This document shows positions 24,407 to 34,305 of a DNA stretch of 64,000 nt, one piece after another. Made by a program: the position numbers and the translations under genes. Each line of letters starts with the position of its first letter. Within the stretch, counting starts at the first letter, position 1. Source of the DNA: Lachnospiraceae bacterium UBA3762. Its GTDB lineage: Bacteria; Bacillota; Clostridia; Lachnospirales; Lachnospiraceae. The notes beneath the pieces were generated by a model. That model was not told where the DNA came from and searched no databases. It was given only the letters and a program-made list of their open reading frames with translations. The stretch spans positions 162,030-226,029 of the forward strand of contig DFGA01000017.1 in assembly GCA_002371615.1 (NCBI GenBank). Reading direction: 5' to 3'.

Positions 24407-24901
24407 ATGGACAAGCCAGTTTTGTATCGTAAACGTATCATTCCGGAAGAGTTGGTTTTGCTCGACAAAGATGAGATACTGTATTCCGATGAGGAGCATA
24501 TCGTAACGAAATGGAATGCGATCAGGCCGAAGAAAATTCTTCACCATGGATGTTCATGCTATTTTCTTAAAGAAGGGTTCAAAGTAAGCAAGTTTTATCG
24601 CAAAGACGGGACTTTGATGTACTGGTATTGCGATATAATCAGTTATTCCTACAATGCATCGGATAATTCCTATGTATTTACGGACCTCCTGGCTGATGTT
24701 CTGATATATCCGGACGGCAAGGTTCAGGTAGTGGACGTAGGCGAGATTGCGGATGCACTTACGGAAGGGACGCTTACCACTGATGAAATGATCCCGGCAC
24801 TTCGAAGTCTTGATAAACTGCTGTGTCTTATATATTCAGGGGAATTTAGCGGTATTCAGGACATGATCAATAAGATCGAGGAAGGAAACGATCCTTCATA
24901 A
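24407..24901 (+). CDS. DUF402-domain protein
   Basis: The 164-residue protein matches the DUF402 family, some of whose members are nucleoside di/triphosphate phosphatases. Characteristic parts are CSCYFLKEGFKVSKFYRKDG, YWYCDIISYSY and FTDLLADVLIYPDGKVQVVD. The family fold is a small beta-barrel with an acidic metal site. A TAAGGAG site precedes the ATG. The stop codon overlaps the start of the next gene by one base (TAATG), so translation is coupled. The reaction in this organism is not established. Confidence 0.82.
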   Translation: MDKPVLYRKRIIPEELVLLDKDEILYSDEEHIVTKWNAIRPKKILHHGCSCYFLKEGFKVSKFYRKDGTLMYWYCDIISYSYNASDNSYVFTDLLADVLIYPDGKVQVVDVGEIADALTEGTLTTDEMIPALRSLDKLLCLIYSGEFSGIQDMINKIEEGNDPS

Positions 24902-25953
24902 TGAATACGATATACGAAAAAGTCGATCCCGAAAACATTGATATGTCAGTGATCGGGAAAGCGGGAAGAATAATACGCGAGGGAGGACTGGTTGCTTTTC
25001 CTACCGAGACGGTATACGGACTTGGCGGAGATGCATTAAATCCCGAGTCATCCAGAAAGATTTATGAGTCAAAAGGGAGGCCGTCGGACAATCCTCTTAT
25101 TGTTCATATCGCAGAGTTTTCCCGGATATATGATATTGCCGACAAAGTCTGTCCCGAAGCAAAGCTTCTGGCTGATAAATACTGGCCCGGTCCTCTTACG
25201 ATGATATTCAACAAAAAACCGGTTGTTCCGGATGAAACGACAGGAGGCCTTAACACGGTAGCGGTCAGATTTCCGTCCCATCCGGTGGCAAGAGAGTTTA
25301 TCAGGGAAGCAGGCGGGTTTGTTGCGGCACCGTCCGCGAATATTTCCGGAAGGCCGTCTCCGACGTCGGGAGAGCATGTGCTTAATGACATGAACGGAAG
25401 GATCGACATGATTATCGATTCAGGCGAATGTAATATCGGCCTTGAGTCTACGATCGTTGATTTTACGTCTGATGTTCCGATGATACTAAGACCCGGTTAT
25501 GTCAATGAGAAAATGCTCAATAAAGTGATCGGGGACGTTGCAAAAGATCCTGCTGTTTTTGGCAGGGAACTTACCGGGCAAAAACCGAAGGCTCCCGGAA
25601 TGAAGTACCGGCATTATGCTCCTAAAGGTACTATGACCATAGTATCCGGCGAGACCGAAAAAGTCATAGCCTACATTAACGGGCAGATAGAGAGTAAAGC
25701 TTTGGGGGCGAAAATAGCTGTTCTTGCCTTATCAAAGGATGTTACAAAATACCGGGGAGCCGATCTGGTTGTTGATATGGGGCATGCAGACAATGATATC
25801 GAGATCGCAGCGCGTATGTATGATGCATTAAGACGTTGCGATGATGAGAATATAAATGTGATCTTTTCGGAGGAATTTAACACCCCGGATCTTGGAATGG
25901 CCATTATGAACAGGCTGATCAAAGCAGCAGGTCATAATATAATAAAAGTATGA
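24901..25953 (+). CDS. tsaC: L-threonylcarbamoyladenylate synthase, long Sua5-type
   Basis: This enzyme makes threonylcarbamoyl-AMP from threonine, bicarbonate and ATP, the first step of the t6A tRNA modification at position 37. The 350-residue protein has the YrdC core in the first 200 residues (GGLVAFPTETVYGLGGDA, KGRPSDNPL, KYWPGPLT, SANISGRPSPT). A linker with PKAPGMKYRHYAP and a C-terminal Sua5 domain follow, so it is the long form rather than short TsaC. It overlaps DUF402 by one base. The C-terminal domain is involved in catalysis and substrate gating in related enzymes. Confidence 0.94.
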   Translation: MNTIYEKVDPENIDMSVIGKAGRIIREGGLVAFPTETVYGLGGDALNPESSRKIYESKGRPSDNPLIVHIAEFSRIYDIADKVCPEAKLLADKYWPGPLTMIFNKKPVVPDETTGGLNTVAVRFPSHPVAREFIREAGGFVAAPSANISGRPSPTSGEHVLNDMNGRIDMIIDSGECNIGLESTIVDFTSDVPMILRPGYVNEKMLNKVIGDVAKDPAVFGRELTGQKPKAPGMKYRHYAPKGTMTIVSGETEKVIAYINGQIESKALGAKIAVLALSKDVTKYRGADLVVDMGHADNDIEIAARMYDALRRCDDENINVIFSEEFNTPDLGMAIMNRLIKAAGHNIIKV

Positions 25954-25968
25954 TGGGAGAGGCGTAAA

Positions 25969-26400
25969 ATGAAGGTTGCTATCGGAGCGGATCATGGTGC
26001 GTTTGACAGAAAAGCACAGGTTATTGAACACTTAAAGGCACAGGGTCATGAGGTTAAGGACTTCGGAACATATACCCCCGACAGTTGTGACTATCCGGCA
26101 ATAGGAAGAAGTGTGGCAAATGCCGTTGTATCCGGAGAATTTGACAGAGGGATCGTAATGTGTACGACCGGAATAGGTATTTCGATCGTTGCAAATAAGG
26201 TTAAGGGAATAAGATGTGCGCTTTGCTCCGATGTTACAAGTGCAAGGCTTACAAGACTCCATAATGATGCAAACATGCTGTCGATGGGAGCGGGAATCAT
26301 AGGTCCGAACCTTACAATGGACATAGTGGATATGTTTATGAACACGAAGTTTTCAAATGAAGAGAAGCACGTTCGAAGAATATCGCAAATAGAAGAATAA
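25969..26400 (+). CDS. rpiB: Ribose-5-phosphate isomerase B
   Basis: RpiB interconverts ribose 5-phosphate and ribulose 5-phosphate in the pentose phosphate pathway. The 143-residue protein begins MKVAIGADHGAFDRK and has CDYPAIGRSVA, the active-site CTTGIGISIVANKVKGIRCA and RLHNDANMLSMG, all standard in the RpiB/LacAB family. A GGGAGAGG site precedes the ATG. It is not with lac genes, so a galactose-6-phosphate isomerase role is unlikely. Confidence 0.94.
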   Translation: MKVAIGADHGAFDRKAQVIEHLKAQGHEVKDFGTYTPDSCDYPAIGRSVANAVVSGEFDRGIVMCTTGIGISIVANKVKGIRCALCSDVTSARLTRLHNDANMLSMGAGIIGPNLTMDIVDMFMNTKFSNEEKHVRRISQIEE

Positions 26401-26425
26401 ATAATTTACTTACGGAGGACAAGCC

Positions 26426-27073
26426 ATGAAACAGTATCCCGGAATCGAAAATGTATATGTAATGGACCACCCGCTGATTCAGCACAAGATCGGGTATATC
26501 AGAAGAACGGAAACCGGAACAAAGGATTTTCGCCAGACTATAGGTGAAATAGCAATGCTTATATGTTATGAGGCAACAAGAAATCTTGAACTGGCCGATG
26601 TGAAGATCGAGACTCCCATATGTCCCACAACGGCAAAGGAGCTCAAAGGCAAGAAGATGGCGATAGTACCTATTCTTCGCGCCGGACTCGGAATGGTTGA
26701 CGGTATGCTGACTCTTATACCGGTAGCGAAGGTTGGACATATAGGGTTGTACAGGGATCCCCAGACACTTAAACCGGTTGAATACTATTGCAAACTTCCG
26801 GAAGACTGTGCAAACCGTGAAGTGTTTGTTGTTGATCCCATGCTTGCAACAGGCGGATCTTCATGTGCCGCTATTACGATGCTCAAGGAAAAAGGCTGCA
26901 AGAATATTCACTTCATGTGCATTATAGCAGCACCCGAAGGTGTAGATGCCATGCACAAGGCTCATCCCGATGTAGATGTATATATCGGGGCGCTTGATGA
27001 GAAACTTAATGATCACGGTTATATCGTTCCCGGTCTCGGAGATGCGGGAGACAGGATTTTCGGTACAAAATAA
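26426..27073 (+). CDS. upp: Uracil phosphoribosyltransferase
   Basis: Upp salvages uracil by joining it to PRPP to give UMP. The 215-residue protein has the start region VYVMDHPLIQHKIGYIR, PILRAGLGMVDG, the PRPP loop VVDPMLATGGSSCAAI, and the C-terminal GLGDAGDRIFGTK, all diagnostic. A CGGAGGA site precedes the ATG. Its stop overlaps the next start by one base (TAATG), which couples it to a pyrimidine-deaminating enzyme. Confidence 0.97.
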   Translation: MKQYPGIENVYVMDHPLIQHKIGYIRRTETGTKDFRQTIGEIAMLICYEATRNLELADVKIETPICPTTAKELKGKKMAIVPILRAGLGMVDGMLTLIPVAKVGHIGLYRDPQTLKPVEYYCKLPEDCANREVFVVDPMLATGGSSCAAITMLKEKGCKNIHFMCIIAAPEGVDAMHKAHPDVDVYIGALDEKLNDHGYIVPGLGDAGDRIFGTK

Positions 27074-27558
27074 TGAGCGATAAGAGAGAAGACTATATCA
27101 CGTGGGACGAGTATTTTATGGCGGTTGCAAAACTTGCCGGGATGCGTTCCAAAGATCCCAATACACAGGTAGGAGCCTGTATCGTCAGCGAGGACAACAA
27201 GATATTATCCATGGGATACAACGGGTTTCCTAGAGGATGCTCGGATGATGAATTTCCGTGGGCAAGAGAAGGCGATGAACTGTTAACGAAATATGTATAT
27301 ACGGTTCACAGTGAATTAAATGCCATTCTCAATTACAGAGGCGGGAGTCTTGAGGGCGCCAAACTCTATGTTTCTTTGTTCCCCTGCAACGAGTGTGCCA
27401 AGGCTATAATACAGAGCGGGATCAAAACCGTAATATATGATTGTGATAAATATGCCGCCACAAACGGAGTGATCGCTTCCAAAAAGATGTTTGATGCTGC
27501 CGGAATCCGGTACTACAAGTATGAACCCACTGACAGGGAAATTGTTATCACGGTATAG
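27073..27558 (+). CDS. Deoxycytidylate (dCMP) deaminase
   Basis: This zinc enzyme converts dCMP to dUMP, feeding thymidylate synthesis. The 161-residue protein has the zinc motifs HSELNAI (His79, catalytic Glu81) and PCNEC (Cys105, Cys108). It also has SKDPNTQVGACIV and GYNGFPRGCSDDEFPW, typical of the ComEB/dCMP deaminase branch. It is coupled to upp, a second pyrimidine gene, by a one-base overlap. A general cytidine deaminase is less likely because the dCMP-branch segments are present. Confidence 0.92.
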   Translation: MSDKREDYITWDEYFMAVAKLAGMRSKDPNTQVGACIVSEDNKILSMGYNGFPRGCSDDEFPWAREGDELLTKYVYTVHSELNAILNYRGGSLEGAKLYVSLFPCNECAKAIIQSGIKTVIYDCDKYAATNGVIASKKMFDAAGIRYYKYEPTDREIVITV

Positions 27559-27561
27559 TTT

Positions 27562-28743
27562 ATGCTTCGCAAGCACGCTGTAAGAGACAACTTAATAGTA
27601 TATGTATTGTGTGCTGCACTGACTGCGCTGTGTGTTTTTTCCGGAACCGGTACTTCGGTATCTGCTTCTGTTGAGTCCACATCCCAGAAGATCAAAGATG
27701 CCGAGAAGCTGAAAAAGGAAACGGAAGAGATGAAGGAGGCAACGGAACAGAAAAAGGAAGGCCTCAAAGATCAGAAGCAGGAGCTCGTATCATATCTGGG
27801 CGAGCTTAACGATAATCTTACAAAGATAACCGAAAATATCAGCGAGATAGAAGATAAGATCACCGCAAAACAAAATGAGATCGCCGTGGCACAGACTGAA
27901 CTTGAAAGTGCCAAAGAGGAAGAAAACGACCAGTATGAACTTATGAAAAAAAGAATAAAGTTCATGTACGAACGCGGTGACAAGACGATCCTCACCACTT
28001 TTTTTTCTTCCCACAGTTATGCGGATTTTCTGAATAAAACCGAGTACATCGACCGTATAGAAGATTATGATAAGAAGATGTATGACAACCTTATCCAGAT
28101 AAGGAAAAACATCGAAGAAAAAGAGACGAATCTTCGCGCTGAGGAGGAGCAGCTTCAGAGCCTGAAGAAACAGGCGCAGACAGAGGAGCTGAAGGTAAAC
28201 AATCTTGTAACATCAACTAACGGATCCATTGCCCAGACAGACGGACAGATATCGGCGGCGGAGCTTGAAACGGCAGCGTATGAGGCTGAACTCAAAGCTC
28301 AGGAGGAAAACCTTGCGGCTCTCAAAAAACAGCTTGCGGAAGAACAGGCAATGATAGCAAAAGCCTCCAAAATGGCATGGCGGGATATTTCCGAGGTTTC
28401 GTTTCAGGAAGGCGACAGGGATCTGCTGGCCTGTCTAATATATTGTGAAGCCGGTAACCAGCCGTATGTCGGACAGGTTGCCGTGGGGGCGGTAGTCATT
28501 AACAGGGTAAGATCGGCCGCCTATCCCAATTCGGTTTCAACGGTTATTTACCAGAACAGACAGTTTTCCCCGGTATCAAGCGGAAGACTTGCCACAAGGC
28601 TTGCCCTTGGTGCACCGTCGTCGTGCTATCAGGCTGCAGATGAGGCTATGAGCGGCGCCACACCTGTCGGAAACTGCCTTTATTTCAGGACTGTGATTCC
28701 CGAAATTAACGGAACTATTATCGGAGATCACGTTTTCTATTGA
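27562..28743 (+). CDS. Secreted coiled-coil protein with SleB/CwlJ-type cell-wall hydrolase domain
   Basis: The 393-residue protein has an N-terminal signal-like helix ending near residue 33. A long charged coiled coil (about 34-270, rich in Glu and Lys) follows, then a C-terminal Hydrolase_2 domain from about 285. In that domain IYCEAGNQPYVGQVAVGAVV carries the catalytic Glu296, followed by INRVRSAAYP. SleB-type enzymes are lytic transglycosylases of spore cortex. The coiled coil resembles the regulatory region of PcsB/CwlO-like and FtsX-dependent hydrolases, so a role in vegetative wall growth is also possible. No spore genes lie nearby. It follows the dCMP deaminase by three bases. Confidence 0.82.
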   Translation: MLRKHAVRDNLIVYVLCAALTALCVFSGTGTSVSASVESTSQKIKDAEKLKKETEEMKEATEQKKEGLKDQKQELVSYLGELNDNLTKITENISEIEDKITAKQNEIAVAQTELESAKEEENDQYELMKKRIKFMYERGDKTILTTFFSSHSYADFLNKTEYIDRIEDYDKKMYDNLIQIRKNIEEKETNLRAEEEQLQSLKKQAQTEELKVNNLVTSTNGSIAQTDGQISAAELETAAYEAELKAQEENLAALKKQLAEEQAMIAKASKMAWRDISEVSFQEGDRDLLACLIYCEAGNQPYVGQVAVGAVVINRVRSAAYPNSVSTVIYQNRQFSPVSSGRLATRLALGAPSSCYQAADEAMSGATPVGNCLYFRTVIPEINGTIIGDHVFY

Positions 28744-28769
28744 TTGTGACGATAATTAAGCATATTTTG

Positions 28770-28798
28770 TAGACTTTTTGAAAGTTCGCAGTTATAAT
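28770..28798 (+). promoter_or_regulatory. Candidate promoter of the ATP synthase operon
   Basis: A perfect TATAAT (28793-28798) has a weak TAGACT (28770-28775) 17 bases upstream. A TTGAAA closer in, at nine bases, is badly spaced. Confidence 0.45.
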
Positions 28799-28831
28799 TA
28801 TAAAGATGCGATTTATGCGAAGGGGTAATTT

Positions 28832-29146
28832 TTGAAGTATCAGAAAGATGTATTTGGCGGATTTGCAATGGTTCTGCAGTTCGGCATCAATATGATAGTC
28901 CCGATACTGCTGTGTACCTTTGTCGGTATATTTCTGGACAGATTATTTTCCACGTCATTTATCGTAATAATAATGTTTTTTCTTGGAGCGTTGGCCGGCT
29001 TTCGCAATATTTTCGTCTTTGCGAGAAACATGAACAAACACTCAACCTATTTGGGGAGTGATGCCGACGAATCGGTCTCGTCACATCCGGATGAAGACTT
29101 TGCCGAAAAGATGGACAGGGTATACAAGGATAATATGAATGAATAG
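28832..29146 (+). CDS. AtpZ/AtpI-family ATP synthase accessory protein
   Basis: The 104-residue protein has two hydrophobic helices: one around 13-35 with QFGINMIVPILLCTFVGIFL, and one around 42-62 with MFFLGALAGFRNIF. An acidic tail follows. This is the pattern of the small membrane proteins encoded first in F-ATPase operons, which help cation uptake or c-ring assembly. It starts with TTG at 28832, with AAGGGG at the right distance and no nearby ATG. The end overlaps the next gene by eight bases. Confidence 0.8.
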   Translation: MKYQKDVFGGFAMVLQFGINMIVPILLCTFVGIFLDRLFSTSFIVIIMFFLGALAGFRNIFVFARNMNKHSTYLGSDADESVSSHPDEDFAEKMDRVYKDNMNE

Positions 29147-29534
29147 ACTTAAGATCATTCTCAAAGAAAATCATACCCTCCATGAAATGATGCTCGGAAT
29201 AGTTGCCGCAAATATCATTCTTGCGATAGTGGCGGCCTTTGCAAGCAACAGGGACAAGGCATTGATTGCCGTATTGACGGGGACCGTTTGTGCACTTGTA
29301 TTTGTGATCCATATGGCTGTAACTGTCGATGACGCTCTTTGCCTTGATGAAAAAGGAGCGATATCGCAAATGCGGACACAGATGCTGGTCAGATATCTGT
29401 TTGTGGCTGTTGTTGTCGGATTAAGCCTTTATTTTAAAATTGCGGATCCGGTATTTCTGACAATTTCTGTTCTTACGATAAAAGCGGGTGCATATTTGCA
29501 GCCTTCAATACATAAACTGTTAAACAGGAGGTGA
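29139..29534 (+). CDS. Small membrane protein, AtpI-like position in ATP synthase operon
   Basis: The 131-residue protein has about four hydrophobic segments and few polar loops. Its sequence is not strongly diagnostic. It overlaps the preceding AtpZ-like gene and ends six bases before atpB, the place where AtpI is encoded in many bacteria. I infer an AtpI-like role in c-ring assembly or ion supply. The family assignment rests mainly on position and topology. Confidence 0.6.
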   Translation: MNRLKIILKENHTLHEMMLGIVAANIILAIVAAFASNRDKALIAVLTGTVCALVFVIHMAVTVDDALCLDEKGAISQMRTQMLVRYLFVAVVVGLSLYFKIADPVFLTISVLTIKAGAYLQPSIHKLLNRR

Positions 29535-29539
29535 GATAA

Positions 29540-30256
29540 GTGAATAGTGTTCTTTTGGCAGCCGATGTCAATTTCATGATCAAAGGCATATTCTCTTATC
29601 AGATATTCGGTCAGACCGTATGGATTACAACAACGCACGTGTGTCTTTTGATCGTGCTTCTATTGTTTGCGGTATTCGGATTGTGTGCTCATCATGTTAT
29701 AGTTAACGCGGATCCGTATGCCAAGCCCGGAACTTTCCAGAATATCGTGGAACTGATCGTGGAAATGCTTGATAACATGATTACGGGTTGTATGGGAAAG
29801 AGTGCTCCGAAGTTTCTCGGGTACATATCGACCCTGTTTTGCTTCATTCTTATCAGCAATTTCTCCGGACTGTTGGGACTTCGTCCTCCCACAGCGGATT
29901 ACGGTGTTACTCTTCCGCTCGGACTCATCACTTTCGGTATGATTTTCTATAACAAGATCAAACATCAGGGAGTCGGGGGATTTCTGAAAGGTCTGTGTGA
30001 TCCGTGGCCGATATGGGCTCCGATCAATGTTATAGGTGATATTGCGGTGCCGATTTCGATATCGCTTCGTTTGTTTGCGAATATTCTTTCCGGAACGGTT
30101 ATGATGGCTCTTGTATACGGACTTCTGTCCAAGATTGCATGGGGCTGGCCGGGATTTTTGCATTTGTATTTTGACCTGTTTTCGGGCGCTATCCAGACAT
30201 ACGTATTCTGTATGCTGACCATGACATACGTAGCTGATGCTATTAATGCAGACTAG
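29540..30256 (+). CDS. atpB: F-type ATP synthase subunit a
   Basis: Subunit a forms the ion half-channels next to the c-ring. The 238-residue protein is hydrophobic, with the essential arginine in SISLRLFANILSG (Arg177) and GLLGLRPPT earlier. It starts with GTG at 29540 after AGGAGGTGA. The last codons and stop (AATGCAGACTAG) form the left arm of a structured repeat and are duplicated about 97 bases downstream. Confidence 0.95.
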   Translation: MNSVLLAADVNFMIKGIFSYQIFGQTVWITTTHVCLLIVLLLFAVFGLCAHHVIVNADPYAKPGTFQNIVELIVEMLDNMITGCMGKSAPKFLGYISTLFCFILISNFSGLLGLRPPTADYGVTLPLGLITFGMIFYNKIKHQGVGGFLKGLCDPWPIWAPINVIGDIAVPISISLRLFANILSGTVMMALVYGLLSKIAWGWPGFLHLYFDLFSGAIQTYVFCMLTMTYVADAINAD

Positions 30257-30340
30257 GAGGGACCCACGAAGTGGGAGGAGCCGGGTCTGCACGTGGAGCC
30301 CCGCGACGAAGTCGCATTATAATGGGGCGACACTCCTTGT
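30248..30340. repeat. GAA-loop two-hairpin element, copy 3a (atpB-atpE gap)
   Basis: Module 1: GCAGAC (30248-30253, inside the atpB end) pairs with GTCTGC (30285-30290) and encloses CCCAC-GAA-GTGGG. Module 2: GGAGCCCC pairs with GGGG..ACTCC and encloses GCGAC-GAA-GTCGC. This is the clearest copy and defines the family. Confidence 0.85.
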
Positions 30341-30344
30341 AAAT

Positions 30345-30440
30345 GCAGACTAGGATGAACCCACGAAGCGGTGGGACCCTGTTCTGCACGACGAGCGCCC
30401 ATCGCCGAAGGCGATTTGAATGCGCGAGTCTCTTTGTTAC
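30345..30440. repeat. GAA-loop two-hairpin element, copy 3b, in tandem
   Basis: A second unit directly follows the first and begins with the same AATGCAGACTAGGA. GCAGA pairs with TCTGC around a CCCAC/GTGGG hairpin. The second hairpin is ATCGCC-GAA-GGCGAT within GCGC arms. The stems differ in sequence from copy 3a but keep the pairing. Confidence 0.85.
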
Positions 30441-30498
30441 TGCTGAATAGGAAAATAGGAAATTTAAAATAGACAACAAATTATAGGAGGATTGTTTT

Positions 30499-30753
30499 AT
30501 GAACATTTCAGGACAGGATTTCATTTTCGGATGCTCTGCGATCGGTGCGGGCCTTGCTTTAATAGCAGGTATCGGTCCCGGTGTAGGACAGGGTATTGCA
30601 GCCGGACATGCGGCAGCAGCGGTGGGACGTAATCCCGGTGCAAAGTCAGACGTAACATCTACCATGCTTCTCGGTCAGGCGGTTGCGGAAACAACAGGTC
30701 TGTACGGTCTGCTTGTCGCAATGCTGTTATTATTCGTTAAGCCTTTTACGTGA
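30499..30753 (+). CDS. atpE: F-type ATP synthase subunit c with sodium-site residues
   Basis: Subunit c makes the rotating ring that carries the coupling ion. The 84-residue two-helix protein has GPGVGQGIAAG in helix 1, the polar loop RNPGAK, and GQAVAETTGLYGLLVA in helix 2, with the ion-binding Glu64. Gln31, Val62, Glu64, Thr65, Thr66 and Tyr69 line up with the ligands of the Ilyobacter sodium-driven ring, where Ser replaces Thr65. Sodium coupling is therefore likely. An ATAGGAGG site precedes the ATG. The gap before it holds two structured repeats, which could separate its expression from that of atpB. Confidence 0.95.
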   Translation: MNISGQDFIFGCSAIGAGLALIAGIGPGVGQGIAAGHAAAAVGRNPGAKSDVTSTMLLGQAVAETTGLYGLLVAMLLLFVKPFT

Positions 30754-30788
30754 TTATTACAAACCGGTAATCGAAAGGAGACAAAGAA

Positions 30789-31304
30789 TTGGAACGTCTG
30801 TTTGACCTTGATTTCCAACTGTTGCATGATGCGGTCATTACAGCGGTTGCCGTTTTTGTTTTGTTCCTTTTCCTTTCCTATATGCTGTTCAAGCCTACGC
30901 GCGAACTTCTTCGCAAGCGTCAGGAAAGGATCCAGTCGGATCTTGACAGCGCAAAAGAGGATAAGGATGAGGCTCTTAAGTTAAAGAGCGAATACGAAGC
31001 GAAGATGGCCGGCGCCCAGAAGGATGCCGACGCAGTACTTGCCGAAGCAAGGCAGAAGGCTGTCAAGAATGAAGATGCAATCATTTCACAGGCCAAAGAA
31101 GAAGCAGCGGGCATCATTCGTCAGGCTCATAATGAGGCTGAACTTGAAAAGCGCAAAGCTGCGGATGAAGTAAAGACACAGATCATAGATGTGGCTTCCC
31201 TTATGGCGGGAAAAGTGGTTGCAGCAGGTATAGATACAAATATTCAGGATTCTCTGATAGAAGAGACGCTCAAAGAAGTAGGTGAGAGCACATGGCAAAG
31301 CTAG
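30789..31304 (+). CDS. atpF: F-type ATP synthase subunit b
   Basis: Subunit b is the peripheral stalk joining the membrane sector to the catalytic head. The 171-residue protein has one N-terminal helix with VFVLFLFLSYMLFKPTRELL, then a long charged coiled coil rich in Ala, Glu and Lys. The start codon is TTG at 30789 after AAAGGAGAC. It overlaps atpH by 13 bases. Confidence 0.95.
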   Translation: MERLFDLDFQLLHDAVITAVAVFVLFLFLSYMLFKPTRELLRKRQERIQSDLDSAKEDKDEALKLKSEYEAKMAGAQKDADAVLAEARQKAVKNEDAIISQAKEEAAGIIRQAHNEAELEKRKAADEVKTQIIDVASLMAGKVVAAGIDTNIQDSLIEETLKEVGESTWQS

Positions 31305-31846
31305 TTACGACAACTTATGCGGATGCCCTGTTTCAGCTGGCTGTAGAGGAGGGTAAGGTTGATGAACTCTTTTCGCAGGTGGAGCAGCTCATAACCATCC
31401 TTGACGAGAATCCTTCTCTTGCAAAGATAATGAGACACCCCGGCATTGATAAGAACGAGAAAATAAAGACAATAAACGATATTTTCTCCGGAAGGGTTTC
31501 GGGCGAGGTGTGCGGTTTGCTCAATCAGGTTGTAGTCAATAACCGCTACGAGGAGATTGACGGGATCCTTGCAAGTTTTATCAGTATGGTCAAGGAATAC
31601 AAAAAGATCGGCATAGCTTATGTACAGACTCCTGCCGCTCTTACCGATGCGCAAAAGAAGCGCATCGAGCAAAAACTGCTTGATACGACCGGATACGTTA
31701 AGATGGAGATGAACTACTCCATCGATGAATCCCTTATCGGAGGCATGAAGATAAGGATCGGGGACAGAGTTGTTGACAGCAGCATTTCCACGAAACTAAA
31801 CGAACTGGCGAAAGACCTTCGCCGGATTCAGTTAAATACATTTTGA
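31292..31846 (+). CDS. atpH: F-type ATP synthase subunit delta
   Basis: Delta sits on top of the catalytic head and binds the peripheral stalk. The 184-residue protein has the N-terminal VTTTYADALFQLAVEEGK and the C-terminal DESLIGGMKIRIGDRVVDSS, both typical of delta (OSCP) proteins. The start overlaps atpF, so the two are translationally coupled. Confidence 0.95.
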   Translation: MAKLVTTTYADALFQLAVEEGKVDELFSQVEQLITILDENPSLAKIMRHPGIDKNEKIKTINDIFSGRVSGEVCGLLNQVVVNNRYEEIDGILASFISMVKEYKKIGIAYVQTPAALTDAQKKRIEQKLLDTTGYVKMEMNYSIDESLIGGMKIRIGDRVVDSSISTKLNELAKDLRRIQLNTF

Positions 31847-31862
31847 GAAAGGTAAAAGATCC

Positions 31863-33368
<1,506 letters not shown>

Positions 33369-33395
33369 GTTAAACATACAGGGAGGGTGTAGATT

Positions 33396-34304
33396 ATGGC
33401 GTCGATGCGTGACATCAAAAGACGTAAAACCGGTATACAGTCTACCCAGCAGATCACAAAGGCGATGAAACTTGTTTCCACGGTTAAGCTTCAAAGAGCC
33501 AAAATGCGTGCGGAACAGAGCAAGAATTACACAATGCAGATGTATGACACGATCGTTTCGATAATGAACAGGTCGGGATTCATCGATCATCCGCTGACCA
33601 AGCCGAACGGTTGTAATAAGAAAGCGATAATTCTTATCACATCAAACAGGGGACTTGCAGGAGGATATAACAGCAATATTACAAAACTCATAACCCAGAG
33701 CGGTTGGGGTGTTGACGAATTGGTGATTTATGCTATCGGCAAAAAGGGTCGCGACGGAGTAAAAAGAGCCGGCTATGAAGTTGTGTATGAGAACTCTGAA
33801 ATGATTGAAGAGCCTATCTATTCCGATGCTTCCGACCTGGCTAAAGAACTGCTTGAGAAGTACGCTGAAGGCAAGATCGGGGAAATATACATTGCCTATA
33901 CGATTTTCAAAAATACGGTAGTTCATGTACCAAGGCTTCAGAAACTGTTGCCTCTCGGTGAAGAGAGTACTCCCACCGAATCTGTATCAGGCAGAGAAGG
34001 TGAAGATTCCATTAAGCCCGATGCGGAAGAAGAAAGTGCAAAAAGGGCGCTTATGACATATGAACCCGATTCGGACGAGGCTTTGAATGCAATAATCCCC
34101 AAGTATGTTACAAGCCTTATTTACGGCGCACTTATCGAGGCTGTTGCCAGTGAAAACGGAGCCAGAATGCAGGCGATGGATTCTGCGACAGACAATGCCG
34201 AAAAGATGATATCAGGCTTGGAACTTCAGTATAACCGCGCAAGGCAGGGAGCGATCACTCAGGAACTTACTGAGATCATTGGTGGCGCTGAGGCTATAGG
34301 CTAA
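33396..34304 (+). CDS. atpG: F-type ATP synthase subunit gamma
   Basis: Gamma is the central rotor shaft. The 302-residue protein begins MASMRDIKRRKTGIQSTQQI and ends with YNRARQGAITQELTEIIGGA, both diagnostic of the two helices of the coiled-coil axle. Around residues 189-225 it has an acidic, serine-rich insert (with TESVSGREGEDS) longer than in typical gamma subunits, probably on the surface. A GGGAGGGTG site precedes the ATG. A structured element begins one base after its stop. Confidence 0.95.
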   Translation: MASMRDIKRRKTGIQSTQQITKAMKLVSTVKLQRAKMRAEQSKNYTMQMYDTIVSIMNRSGFIDHPLTKPNGCNKKAIILITSNRGLAGGYNSNITKLITQSGWGVDELVIYAIGKKGRDGVKRAGYEVVYENSEMIEEPIYSDASDLAKELLEKYAEGKIGEIYIAYTIFKNTVVHVPRLQKLLPLGEESTPTESVSGREGEDSIKPDAEEESAKRALMTYEPDSDEALNAIIPKYVTSLIYGALIEAVASENGARMQAMDSATDNAEKMISGLELQYNRARQGAITQELTEIIGGAEAIG

Positions 34305-34305
34305 T

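Noticed and set aside
30245..30440. CRISPR array
   Set aside because: Only two tandem units with internal hairpins and no unique spacers of equal length; the same unit is dispersed singly elsewhere.
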